Source: Flavobacterium ajazii
Lineage (GTDB): Bacteria; Bacteroidota; Bacteroidia; Flavobacteriales; Flavobacteriaceae
Direction: 5' to 3'
Assembly (NCBI RefSeq): GCF_010614725.1
Contig: NZ_JAAEHL010000015.1
Span: 62,001-126,000 of the forward strand
DNA: 64,000 nt
Both the position numbers and the translations under genes were made by a program. Shown piece after piece: positions 1 through 7,335 of the stretch (the first letter of the stretch is position 1; every line of letters begins with the position of its first letter). The notes beneath the pieces were generated by a model, which was not told the DNA's origin, did no database searches, and saw only the letters and a program-made list of their open reading frames with translations.

Positions 1-1194
1 TTTTGGATAGTTTAATATCTTATTTCTTCCGTCTTGGGTTTGTGTATTTATTCCCAGTTTTTTAAAAACATATTTTAACCGTGCTTCATTATAGTTTGCT
101 TTAACTATATTAGCATTGATGCTCGTTGGATATAATTCGAGTGCTTTATTAATTACCTTATCAACAAATCCATCATACCCGAACTTGTGTAGATAACCAC
201 TCGCTAAATCAGTATAAAATTGTGAAAGCATTTGTTGCTTAGTTAAGTTCTGCATATAAATTTTATTCTGGATCGCTTCAGCAGTTATAAATCCATTGTT
301 TAAAATAAAGGATGAAACGGTGAGCATTCCGTTTGTCAGTTCTAAGTTATACCATTTACCTTTTTCATCCTGAAACTTGATATAAGAATGATTCGGTGAT
401 AGGGATAAATATGCTTCTGCCCCAATTGCTTCAGCTAGTGTTAAGTAAAGCAGTGGCATTGAGTGGCACTGTCCACTATTGGTTTTTAGAAGTTTTGTAA
501 CAAACATTTTCGACCAGTCATTTCTACCCCAATAGTCTTCAAAATCATATTTGATTGGAAAATGTTTTTCTTTAAATCCTTTAACCTGCATAGGTTGAGT
601 AAAGAACTCAAACAGCATAAAGTTTTTAGCTGTGTTGTTATTCATATCAAAATTTCTCTCTTTTATTTTAGCCAAAATAAAATCCGCAGATTGTTTTATG
701 GTTTTGTCAAATTCTGCTTTATCAAGTTTATTTTCAAAGTAGGCATTTTCAATATCAAAATTAACATCTTTTATGGAGTAGCTTTCGATGTCCAGTCTTA
801 GCATTTTTTCATAAACATTTACGTACTCCTTTGTTCCCTCAATATTTGAATGAGAAGGAAGGTCATAATTAATTTCTGAAATCAGCTCTTGAATATCAGC
901 TTTAGCCTCGTTCATGGCGTTCTCGCGAAGCTTCTCCTGCTGTTCAACCTCATTCATTATATTTTGGTTCTGTCGCTGTTGGAAGCTTTGTTCTTCCGAT
1001 GGGTAAAGTTGCGCAGGAGTTGCGTTCTTTTTATTTGAAGTTGTGCCTGGCTGTATTGTATAGTTGGGTATTTGTGAAGTGGTTGGCGTTGGCAATACCG
1101 GAAGGTTTGGAATTACAGGATTCTGTCCGTATGTAAAAACGGAAAACAGCAGGGAACCGATGCCAAATAAAAGCCTATAATTATATGCCAACAT
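1..1194 (-). CDS. Secreted transglutaminase-like protein, 3' end truncated by window edge
   Basis: An open frame runs on the minus strand from an ATG at 1194 to the window edge without a stop (398 codons visible), so the C-terminus is missing. The first ~25 residues are a signal peptide ending near TYGQ. A Pro/Thr-rich linker (residues ~25-50) and a Gln-rich coiled stretch (~60-85) follow. Around residues 240-285 there is a Cys in SGQCHSMP, followed after about 25 residues by a His in SPNHSYIKF and then by WYNLELT. This spacing recalls the Cys-His part of the transglutaminase-like fold. The gene is divergent from the XRE regulator at 1280, with a palindromic operator between them. Secretion is well supported; catalytic activity is inferred from motifs only. 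Confidence 0.7.
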   Translation of the reverse strand, partial: MLAYNYRLLFGIGSLLFSVFTYGQNPVIPNLPVLPTPTTSQIPNYTIQPGTTSNKKNATPAQLYPSEEQSFQQRQNQNIMNEVEQQEKLRENAMNEAKADIQELISEINYDLPSHSNIEGTKEYVNVYEKMLRLDIESYSIKDVNFDIENAYFENKLDKAEFDKTIKQSADFILAKIKERNFDMNNNTAKNFMLFEFFTQPMQVKGFKEKHFPIKYDFEDYWGRNDWSKMFVTKLLKTNSGQCHSMPLLYLTLAEAIGAEAYLSLSPNHSYIKFQDEKGKWYNLELTNGMLTVSSFILNNGFITAEAIQNKIYMQNLTKQQMLSQFYTDLASGYLHKFGYDGFVDKVINKALELYPTSINANIVKANYNEARLKYVFKKLGINTQTQDGRNKILNYPK

Positions 1195-1233
1195 TTTTTT
1201 ATTAATTTTTTGATAAAGATATTCCTTTTTCAA

Positions 1234-1254
1234 TATAGGACAATAACTCCTATA
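1234..1254. promoter_or_regulatory. Palindromic operator between divergent genes
   Basis: A perfect 7-bp inverted repeat (TATAGGA / TCCTATA) with a 7-nt spacer lies between the start of the minus-strand secreted protein (1194) and the XRE-type regulator (1280). Its place and symmetry suit a binding site for the dimeric regulator encoded next to it, controlling one or both divergent genes. Binding is inferred from position. Confidence 0.55.
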
Positions 1255-1279
1255 CATATTATTCTGATAGCTCCCAATT

Positions 1280-1513
1280 TTGCGTGTGCGAAAAACAGTA
1301 GATACAAAATACCTTTTACGATTCGGAGCTAACCTAAAATTCATTAGGGAGAGCAAGAATATTACGCAGGCTCAGGTAGCTATTGACTGCGACTGTGATG
1401 TTTCGGTTATCAGCAGGATCGAGCGTGGAGCTGTAAATACTTCGCTGTCAAATATAAAATTAATTTCTAAGGCATTGGGGATTAAGACCAAAGATTTATT
1501 CGATTTTGAGTAA
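1280..1513 (+). CDS. Small XRE-family HTH transcriptional regulator
   Basis: This 77-aa protein is almost entirely an HTH_3/Cro-CI domain. Helices are recognisable at LKFIRESKNITQAQVA (residues ~19-34), and the recognition helix region reads VSVISRIERG (~42-51), followed by SLSNIKLISKALGI. No ATG is available: a stop lies in frame at 1268, so translation must start at TTG 1280 or GTG 1286. It probably binds the inverted repeat at 1234-1254 just upstream and regulates itself and the divergent gene. Regulators of this size and type are common in Bacteroidota integrative elements. Confidence 0.8.
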   Translation: MRVRKTVDTKYLLRFGANLKFIRESKNITQAQVAIDCDCDVSVISRIERGAVNTSLSNIKLISKALGIKTKDLFDFE

Positions 1514-1948
1514 GAATTTTTTTATGACTGTCACCAGTTGCAAATTAAAACTACTGTTATTTAAGTATCATTTACTTTAATATTTACGTTTAATTAACCC
1601 AACCAGAATCAAGTTCTTTTAAAGATTGCCAGGAGGCAAAATAGCAGAACAAATCTTGCCTACGGTCACTTCCTGTAACCTCAACTAAGCAATAAAAAAT
1701 AATGATTAGTTAAAAATAATAGTTGATTAAAGTGTAAAACTAAATTCGTTTGGTTTTATGCAAAGTTTCACAACTTTTTCCTAAAATGTCTTTAGAATTG
1801 TATGCGTTTCAAGAGTTATAAAAAAGCACATACCTTCTATTTTTTTTCTTCTATTTAAAAGGATGTGTTTCACCGGTGGAGGGATAACTCACATTTAGGT
1901 AAGATGTTTAGGCATCTTAGTATGTTATCTACTTTTAATTACAGCCAT
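1514..1948. other. Gene-less stretch between two regulators
   Basis: No convincing coding frame is seen. The stretch holds a small hairpin TTGCC-agga-GGCAA near 1625-1638 and a perfect 7-bp inverted repeat TAAGATG / CATCTTA at 1900-1919. The latter lies just past the end of the minus-strand HTH gene and could act as a weak terminator, although there is no strong T-tract. The motif CATTTAGGTA occurs twice near the right end, the second time over the stop codon of that gene. Confidence 0.5.
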
Positions 1949-2266
1949 TTAGGTAGACAGTTTTTTATATGCTTTTCTGACAAGTTGCCCTTTAGTTTCT
2001 TTATTAAACTTTAAATTTTTATCTTCTTCCTCAACCAATTTGAAGAAATCAGATAATGAAATTTCCAAAAAATCACAGATTGCAAAAAGTTTGCTACATG
2101 TTACATTATGATTACTAGTATATCTTTCTAGTCCTAAATTTTTTCCAATCTCTGCAAAATAATCATTATTCTCACTTAAAATAGCTTTATGGCGATCCTT
2201 ATAAAGCTTCTTTATGACTGTAGAAATAGAGTTAGTGAGTTCTTCAATTTTTATCTGTTTTTTCAT
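1949..2266 (-). CDS. Small HTH-like transcriptional regulator
   Basis: This is a 105-aa protein when started at the ATG at 2266 (MKKQIKIEE). An earlier in-frame codon at 2302 would add 12 hydrophobic residues and run into the operator region, so the shorter start is preferred. The C-terminal half (VTCSKLFAICDFLEISLSDFF) is typical of the last helices of Cro/CI-type domains, and the sequence before it (NNDYFAEIGKNLGLERYTSNHNV) fits the first helices in divergent form. A perfect 14-bp palindrome at 2303-2316 lies just upstream and suggests autoregulation plus control of the rightward promoter at 2327. The exact subfamily is not recognised. Confidence 0.65.
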   Translation of the reverse strand: MKKQIKIEELTNSISTVIKKLYKDRHKAILSENNDYFAEIGKNLGLERYTSNHNVTCSKLFAICDFLEISLSDFFKLVEEEDKNLKFNKETKGQLVRKAYKKLST

Positions 2267-2302
2267 ATAAACAAAATGAGCAATAAAAAAACATCTTAAC
2301 AA

Positions 2303-2316
2303 TTACACATGTGTAA
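2303..2316. promoter_or_regulatory. Perfect 14-bp palindromic operator
   Basis: TTACACATGTGTAA is fully self-complementary. It sits 37 nt upstream of the minus-strand HTH gene and 10 nt upstream of the rightward -7 box at 2327, so a dimeric regulator bound here could control both directions. The assignment to the neighbouring HTH protein is inferred from position. Confidence 0.55.
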
Positions 2317-2326
2317 ATTATTTTTA

Positions 2327-2334
2327 TATATTTG
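2327..2334 (+). promoter_or_regulatory. Candidate rightward -7 promoter box
   Basis: TATATTTG followed by TAC matches the Bacteroidota -7 consensus TAnnTTTG. There is no clear -33 TTTG at the standard distance, where the palindrome 2303-2316 lies instead. Transcription from here would start near 2341 and run straight into the compound hairpin at 2413-2526. Confidence 0.4.
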
Positions 2335-2412
2335 TACTATTAAATATGTTTTATTTAATGTAATTTTGCGATAACTTCATTAAAAATATTTGAAGCATTC
2401 GCTTTGAATCTC

Positions 2413-2550
2413 GCCTTCAAAAACTGGTACTTTTTAAATGGGAACGAGAAGATAAGTGCAAATGCTCACGTCATTTATGGCGTGGGCTCACACTTATTGT
2501 TCCCGGTATACCAGTACCATGAAGGCAATAAGCTGAGAACAACCCACGCC
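2413..2550 (+). ncRNA. Compound long hairpin, candidate structured RNA with an alternative pairing
   Basis: Five nested stems pair in order: 2413-2418 with 2521-2526 (GCCTTC/GAAGGC), 2425-2430 with 2514-2519 (TGGTAC/GTACCA), 2440-2445 with 2499-2504 (GGGAAC/GTTCCC), 2452-2458 with 2491-2497 (ATAAGTG/CACTTAT), and 2464-2470 with 2481-2487 (GCTCACG/CGTGGGC, one G-T pair). Together they give about 32 pairs around a 10-nt apical loop. The apical strand GGCGTGGG (2479-2486) can instead pair perfectly with CCCACGCC at 2543-2550, so two exclusive folds are possible. A promoter-like box lies ~80 nt upstream. A 61-codon frame crosses the hairpin but looks like a by-product of it. It could be an RNA switch, a small RNA or a folded DNA recombination/replication site; no known Rfam family is recognised. 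Confidence 0.5.
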
Positions 2551-2807
2551 TCCTTTTTAGGAATTACTACCCTCACCTTAAATTCATAGCGTACTTCTCC
2601 CCTTTGTAGTTTCGTAAAAGTTATTGTCTAACCAATAAACCTTACGTGCTTATGAATTAAAAAAGATTAAAGCCTTATTTAATAATGCCTGTGCTGTCTT
2701 ATTTTTCATTTTGAGTTAGTCATTATACAGTCACAGGCTATTAAAAACAGGCGGAATCAGTCGCGGTTTCAGCATGCTTCCTACTTGATACCGGACAAAA
2801 AAAAGCC
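2551..2807. other. Non-coding leader region before the SusC operon
   Basis: No coding frame of interest is seen. The stretch between the compound hairpin and the SusC leader stem-loop contains only AT-rich sequence with short imperfect repeats (for example an ACAGTCACAGGC / AACAGGCGG run near 2727-2755). A promoter for the SusC operon is expected here, but no well-formed -33/-7 pair is visible. Confidence 0.4.
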
Positions 2808-2837
2808 CTCTACCCACTGTTTGCGACAAGTGTAGAG
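2808..2837 (+). promoter_or_regulatory. Leader stem-loop upstream of the SusC gene
   Basis: CTCTA (2808-2812) pairs with TAGAG (2833-2837) and CACT (2815-2818) with AGTG (2829-2832), with a CC bulge and a 10-nt loop GTTTGCGACA. It lies 49 nt upstream of the SusC-like start codon. A frame across it reads KKALYPLFATSVENQN then stop, without a clear start. I recall similar sequence strings near other Bacteroidota genes, so this may be a conserved RNA leader rather than a peptide. A regulatory role is inferred. Confidence 0.4.
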
Positions 2838-2885
2838 AACCAGAATTAAAAAAACTTTCGTTTTAATTTAACCTTATCCAATATT

Positions 2886-5800
2886 ATGAAAAATTTTTCA
2901 TTTTGCAAGGGTCGGGAGGTTCTTTGGTACACGTTTATTTCAACGTTGTACTTAACCTCTCCTGTTATCTTTGCTACTACCACCCTTAAATACTCCATCA
3001 CACAACAACAGCAAACCATAACCGGAACTATTACAGATGTTGTTGGTGTATTGCCCGGAGTTACAATTACCGTAAAAGGAACAACTGTATCGACCATTTC
3101 CGACCGAACAGGTAAATATTCTATTAATGCGGTTACTACCGATATTCTTGTTTTCTCTTTTATTGGTTTTAAAACTATGGAAATTACTGTAGGCGCACAA
3201 TCTTCTATAAACTTAGTAATGAATGAAGATGCGACTGCGCTTCAGGAAGTCACTATAAATGCTGGTTACTATTCCGTTAAAGACAAAGACCGAACAGGAA
3301 GTATTGGACGGATTACGTCAAAAGATATTGACAAGCAGCCCGTTAATGATGTACTTTCAGCTATGCAGGGCAAGTTAAATGGTGTTGATATCGTTTCCAC
3401 CACAGGCTTGCCTGGAGGTGGCTACCAAGTGCGTATAAGAGGCCAGAGCAGTATATCCGCAGGTAATGAACCCTTGTATGTAGTTGATGGAGTGCCATTC
3501 GATTCCGGTAGCTTAGGAAGCAGGGATGTCTCTGGCGGTATACTGCCAGGAGGGAATATCAATCCTTTAAATACAATAGATCCTTCTCTGATAGCTTCTA
3601 TAGAAGTACTAAAAGACGCGGATGCAACCGCAATTTACGGATCCCGTGGCGCAAATGGCGTAATATTAATCACGACCAAACGAGGGCGTGCAGGCAAAAC
3701 AAAATTCTCGGTTGAAGCCTTTACCACATTAATTTCGACCACGCTCATGCTAAAGCTTTTAAATACAGACCAGTATCTTGAAATGCGACGCGAGGCTTTT
3801 GCAAATGATGGCATAACTGAGATTCCGGCCTGGGAATACGATGTCAATGGAACTTGGGATCAAAACCGATATACCGACTGGCAGAAAGAACTTGTAGGCA
3901 ATACTGCCTACAACAACACAGTAAGGCTGTCAGCGACAGGGGGAAGCGAATCAACCCGCTTTATTCTTGGAGGAACCTTTATGAAAGAAACAACTGTGTT
4001 TCCCGGAGACTTTAACTATAAAAAAACAACAGCGTACGCTAATATTACCCATCATTCGCCAGACGAGAAGTTAAGCATACAATTCTCTGCCAACTATGGG
4101 CAGGATCAAAACTTCCTTCCTTCTTCAGACCTTTCCCGCATAGCACGCATACTGCCCCCAAATGCCCCTGAATTATATGACGAAAATGGGCAGCTAAACT
4201 GGGAAGGCAGCACTTGGACCAATCCGCTCGCTGCGCTAAACAGCAACTATCACAACCAAACCCACAACCTTATGGCAAATACAGTGATAAGCTATGTTGT
4301 CATGCAGGGTCTTGAACTAAAAACAAACTTAGGATACAATCGTTCAGAACTAACTGAAATACAGGTCAGCCCAAATACAATATATGATCCCGCTTTTGGA
4401 CTTACGCCCGCCTCATCCAATGCTACCCGCAACCAAAACATCAGGAATTCATGGATTGTGGAACCCCAGCTTGATTATAAGCATGATTTTTCATGGGGAA
4501 GCTTAAACCTGACCTTGGGCAGTACTTTTCAGGAGAAGGAAAGCGACCAGTTGACGCTGAGTGCCAATGGCTTTGCCAACAACTACCTAATTACAAATTT
4601 TAGTGCTGCCACTACCGTGAGGTTTATAAATGAGCAGACAACGCAGTACCGTTATCAGGCAGGCTATGCACGGGTCAATTTTAATTTACGTAGTAAATAC
4701 ATTGTAAACTTCACCGGACGCAGGGACGGTTCCAGTCGCTTTGGGCCGGACAATCGCTTTGCAAATTTTGGAGCAATAGGTGCTGCCTGGCTTTTTTCAA
4801 AAGAAAAATTCAGTAATGCCCTGACATGGCTGCACTTTGGTAAACTCAGGGCAAGTTATGGAATCACAGGCAATGATCAAATTGGAGATTACCAATACCT
4901 CAATACCTATTCCATCACAGACGGCGGTTACAACGGAAACATTGGCCTGACACCTTCACGCCTTTTTAACCCCGGCTTTGCATGGGAAAAAAACAAGAAG
5001 GTTGAAGTTGCCCTTGAAGCAGAATTTTGGAAAGGAGCAGTTAACCTTGAGGCAGCTTATTACAACAACAGATCAAACAATCAGCTGTTAGGAATCCCTT
5101 TGCCGGGAACCACAGGTTTCAGCTCAATTAACGCGAATCTTAACGCAACAGTAGAAAATTCAGGATGGGAAATAAGAATCGGCATAAATAATATCCAAAA
5201 TGACAGATTCAAATGGAACACTTCCCTTCAATTTACGGTGCCTAGAAACAGGCTTGTCGCCTTCGAAGGACTCGAAAATTCTTCATATGCCAACCAATTG
5301 GTCATTGGGCAGCCATTGTCTATTTATAAGCTGTATCAGGTCAAAGGTGTAAATACCGAAACCGGGCTATTTAATTTTAGCGATTACAACGGCGATAATG
5401 CCATTACCGTTGCAGACAGGCAATTTGTTGCAGATCTAACACCTAAATTTTATGGATCGCTAAGCAATACGCTCCAATATAAAAATTGGAGTCTTGATGC
5501 AACTTTTCAGTTTATGAAAAAAAAGGGACTCAATGAATTTTATACTACCGAGCCTCCCGGAACAATGCTTAACCAGCCTCAAACTTCTTTAGACCGATGG
5601 CAGAATCCCGGTGATAATGCATCAATGCAGATTTATACGACTGGATGGAACTTTGATGCCTATACTGCCTATTCCCAATTTACACAAAGCAGCGGTGTAA
5701 TCTCAGACGCATCATTCATACGGATGAAAACTCTGGCGCTGTCATACAAGCTTCCTCTTAAAGAAAAAGGGATTGCCGGCTGTACCTTATTTGCGCAGGG

Positions 5801-5909
5801 ACAGAACCTTTTAACCTTCACAAAATTTAAAGGCGGTGACCCTGAACAAGCACCTGGATTCCTCGCCCCGGTGAGAAGAATATCTTTTGGGGTCAGGATG
5901 GAATTATAA
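2886..5909 (+). CDS. SusC/RagA-family TonB-linked outer membrane protein
   Basis: This 1007-aa TonB-dependent transporter forms a 22-strand outer membrane barrel, with a SusD lipoprotein lid encoded by the next gene. After an N-terminal export signal (residues ~1-30) comes a carboxypeptidase-regulatory-like domain (ITGTITDVVGVLPGVTITVKGT... FSFIGFKT, ~45-110). The plug follows, with the hallmark segments MQGKLNGVDI, RIRGQSSISAGNEPLYVVDGVP and DATAIYGSRGANGVILITTKRG (~155-260). The rest is barrel, ending in an aromatic/hydrophobic C-terminal strand (ISFGVRMEL). SusD starts 18 nt downstream and an S9 peptidase follows, so peptides rather than glycans are a plausible substrate; that is inference. 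The length is normal and no frame defect is seen. Confidence 0.93.
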   Translation: MKNFSFCKGREVLWYTFISTLYLTSPVIFATTTLKYSITQQQQTITGTITDVVGVLPGVTITVKGTTVSTISDRTGKYSINAVTTDILVFSFIGFKTMEITVGAQSSINLVMNEDATALQEVTINAGYYSVKDKDRTGSIGRITSKDIDKQPVNDVLSAMQGKLNGVDIVSTTGLPGGGYQVRIRGQSSISAGNEPLYVVDGVPFDSGSLGSRDVSGGILPGGNINPLNTIDPSLIASIEVLKDADATAIYGSRGANGVILITTKRGRAGKTKFSVEAFTTLISTTLMLKLLNTDQYLEMRREAFANDGITEIPAWEYDVNGTWDQNRYTDWQKELVGNTAYNNTVRLSATGGSESTRFILGGTFMKETTVFPGDFNYKKTTAYANITHHSPDEKLSIQFSANYGQDQNFLPSSDLSRIARILPPNAPELYDENGQLNWEGSTWTNPLAALNSNYHNQTHNLMANTVISYVVMQGLELKTNLGYNRSELTEIQVSPNTIYDPAFGLTPASSNATRNQNIRNSWIVEPQLDYKHDFSWGSLNLTLGSTFQEKESDQLTLSANGFANNYLITNFSAATTVRFINEQTTQYRYQAGYARVNFNLRSKYIVNFTGRRDGSSRFGPDNRFANFGAIGAAWLFSKEKFSNALTWLHFGKLRASYGITGNDQIGDYQYLNTYSITDGGYNGNIGLTPSRLFNPGFAWEKNKKVEVALEAEFWKGAVNLEAAYYNNRSNNQLLGIPLPGTTGFSSINANLNATVENSGWEIRIGINNIQNDRFKWNTSLQFTVPRNRLVAFEGLENSSYANQLVIGQPLSIYKLYQVKGVNTETGLFNFSDYNGDNAITVADRQFVADLTPKFYGSLSNTLQYKNWSLDATFQFMKKKGLNEFYTTEPPGTMLNQPQTSLDRWQNPGDNASMQIYTTGWNFDAYTAYSQFTQSSGVISDASFIRMKTLALSYKLPLKEKGIAGCTLFAQGQNLLTFTKFKGGDPEQAPGFLAPVRRISFGVRMEL

Positions 5910-5927
5910 CAGTTTAAAATTACAATT

Positions 5928-7325
5928 ATGAAAAATACTTTAAAAAATATTGTCAAAGGTTCTACTGTAGCCTTGATGATTTTACTTATTTATCTTCCTA
6001 TAGGCTGTGAGAGTTTTGTAGAGGCAGATGATCCTAAAGGCCAATTGCCGCAAGCCACTATATTTGAAAATGAAGAAACCGCAACTGCAGCGGTCACAAC
6101 CCTATATGGCAGGCTTCGTGACGATGTATTGCTTACCGGAAACTTATATGGATTAAATGCGCTAATGGGTTTTTATTCCGATGAATTCGATTATTATGCC
6201 ACCCCCGGCCAGCCTGTGGCAACTTTTTATAATCACAATATTATAGCTTCAAACGACATCATCAAGACAGTATGGAATGGAACATATAGCGTAATTTATA
6301 TGAGCAATTCGGCACTTGAAGGCTTGGAAGCTTCTGAAAATCTTTCCGCAACCACAAAAAGCCAATTAAAAGGAGAAGCGCTATTTGTAAGGTCGCTATG
6401 CCATTTCTACCTCGTTGAGCTCTTCGGAGATGTACCCTATATCCAAACAACAGATTATACTGCTAACCAGCATGTAGCGCGGATGAGCTCAGAACAGGTG
6501 TATATAAATCTTGTGCAAGATCTTATTGAGGCGAAAACATTACTTGCTGAAGACTATGTATCTGGAGAACGTATCCGGGCTAACACATTTGCCGTTTCAG
6601 CACTACTGGCAAGGGTTTATCTGTGCATGGGTCATTGGGAGGACGCACAAAATGAGAGTTCAACAGTAATCAATGCCCCAATGTACCAGCTTGAAGCCAA
6701 TCTAGCAAATGAATTTTTAAAGGAAAGCACATCGGCAATCTTCCAATTAAAGCCAAAAAATGCTGGCCAAAATACACAAGAGGCTCTCACCTTTTTATTC
6801 GTGACAGGACCACCGCCACTTATGGCCCTAAATTATGGACTGGAAGAAGCCTTCGAAACGAATGATCTAAGGAGGCAGCAATGGGTTGTAGAAATATCAG
6901 ATGGCAATCAGTCATGGTATGCTCCTTATAAATACCGCCAATCAGCAAATACCGGCACATCACAGGAGTATTCAATAGTTTTAAGGCTTGCAGAACAATA
7001 TTTAATTCGTGCTGAAGCGCGCGTCAATCTTGGCGATCTCAGCGGTGCGCGGGAAGACATAAATCAGATAAGGCACCGTGCAGGACTATCGGATACACAA
7101 GCCGTTTCAGTGGCTGAAATACTTCAATCCGTATTGCAAGAAAGGAGAGTTGAGCTTTTCTCAGAGTATGGACAGCGGTGGTTTGATCTCAAGCGTTTCG
7201 GACAGGCTCAGGAAGTTTTGTCCCCAATTAAGCCTAATTGGAGACCAACAGATGTTCTGCTTCCTGTTCCAGAAACTGAATTATTAATGAATCCCAACCT
7301 GGCACCTCAAAATCCAGGATACTAA
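5928..7325 (+). CDS. SusD/RagB-family outer membrane lipoprotein
   Basis: This 465-aa surface lipoprotein closes the SusC barrel and captures substrate. The signal sequence ends in a lipobox-like LPIGC (Cys27). The N-terminal SusD-like segment (EETATAAVTTLYGRLRD, then NDIIKTVWNGTYSVIYMSNSALEGLE) and the alpha-helical core with GEALFVRSLCHFYLVELFGDVPYI are typical. The C-terminal RagB/SusD part contains LRLAEQYLIRAEARVNLGD, INQIRHRAGL and ERRVELFSEYGQRWFDLKRFG. It is 18 nt after SusC and 10 nt before the S9 peptidase, so all three genes are probably one transcript. The family is certain; the ligand is unknown. Confidence 0.93.
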   Translation: MKNTLKNIVKGSTVALMILLIYLPIGCESFVEADDPKGQLPQATIFENEETATAAVTTLYGRLRDDVLLTGNLYGLNALMGFYSDEFDYYATPGQPVATFYNHNIIASNDIIKTVWNGTYSVIYMSNSALEGLEASENLSATTKSQLKGEALFVRSLCHFYLVELFGDVPYIQTTDYTANQHVARMSSEQVYINLVQDLIEAKTLLAEDYVSGERIRANTFAVSALLARVYLCMGHWEDAQNESSTVINAPMYQLEANLANEFLKESTSAIFQLKPKNAGQNTQEALTFLFVTGPPPLMALNYGLEEAFETNDLRRQQWVVEISDGNQSWYAPYKYRQSANTGTSQEYSIVLRLAEQYLIRAEARVNLGDLSGAREDINQIRHRAGLSDTQAVSVAEILQSVLQERRVELFSEYGQRWFDLKRFGQAQEVLSPIKPNWRPTDVLLPVPETELLMNPNLAPQNPGY

Positions 7326-7335
7326 ACAAGGCAAA

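Noticed and set aside
2404..2589. 61-codon plus-strand frame starting at TTG
   Set aside because: It coincides with the compound hairpin; both arms are constrained by pairing, there is no initiation site, and the sequence resembles no protein I know.
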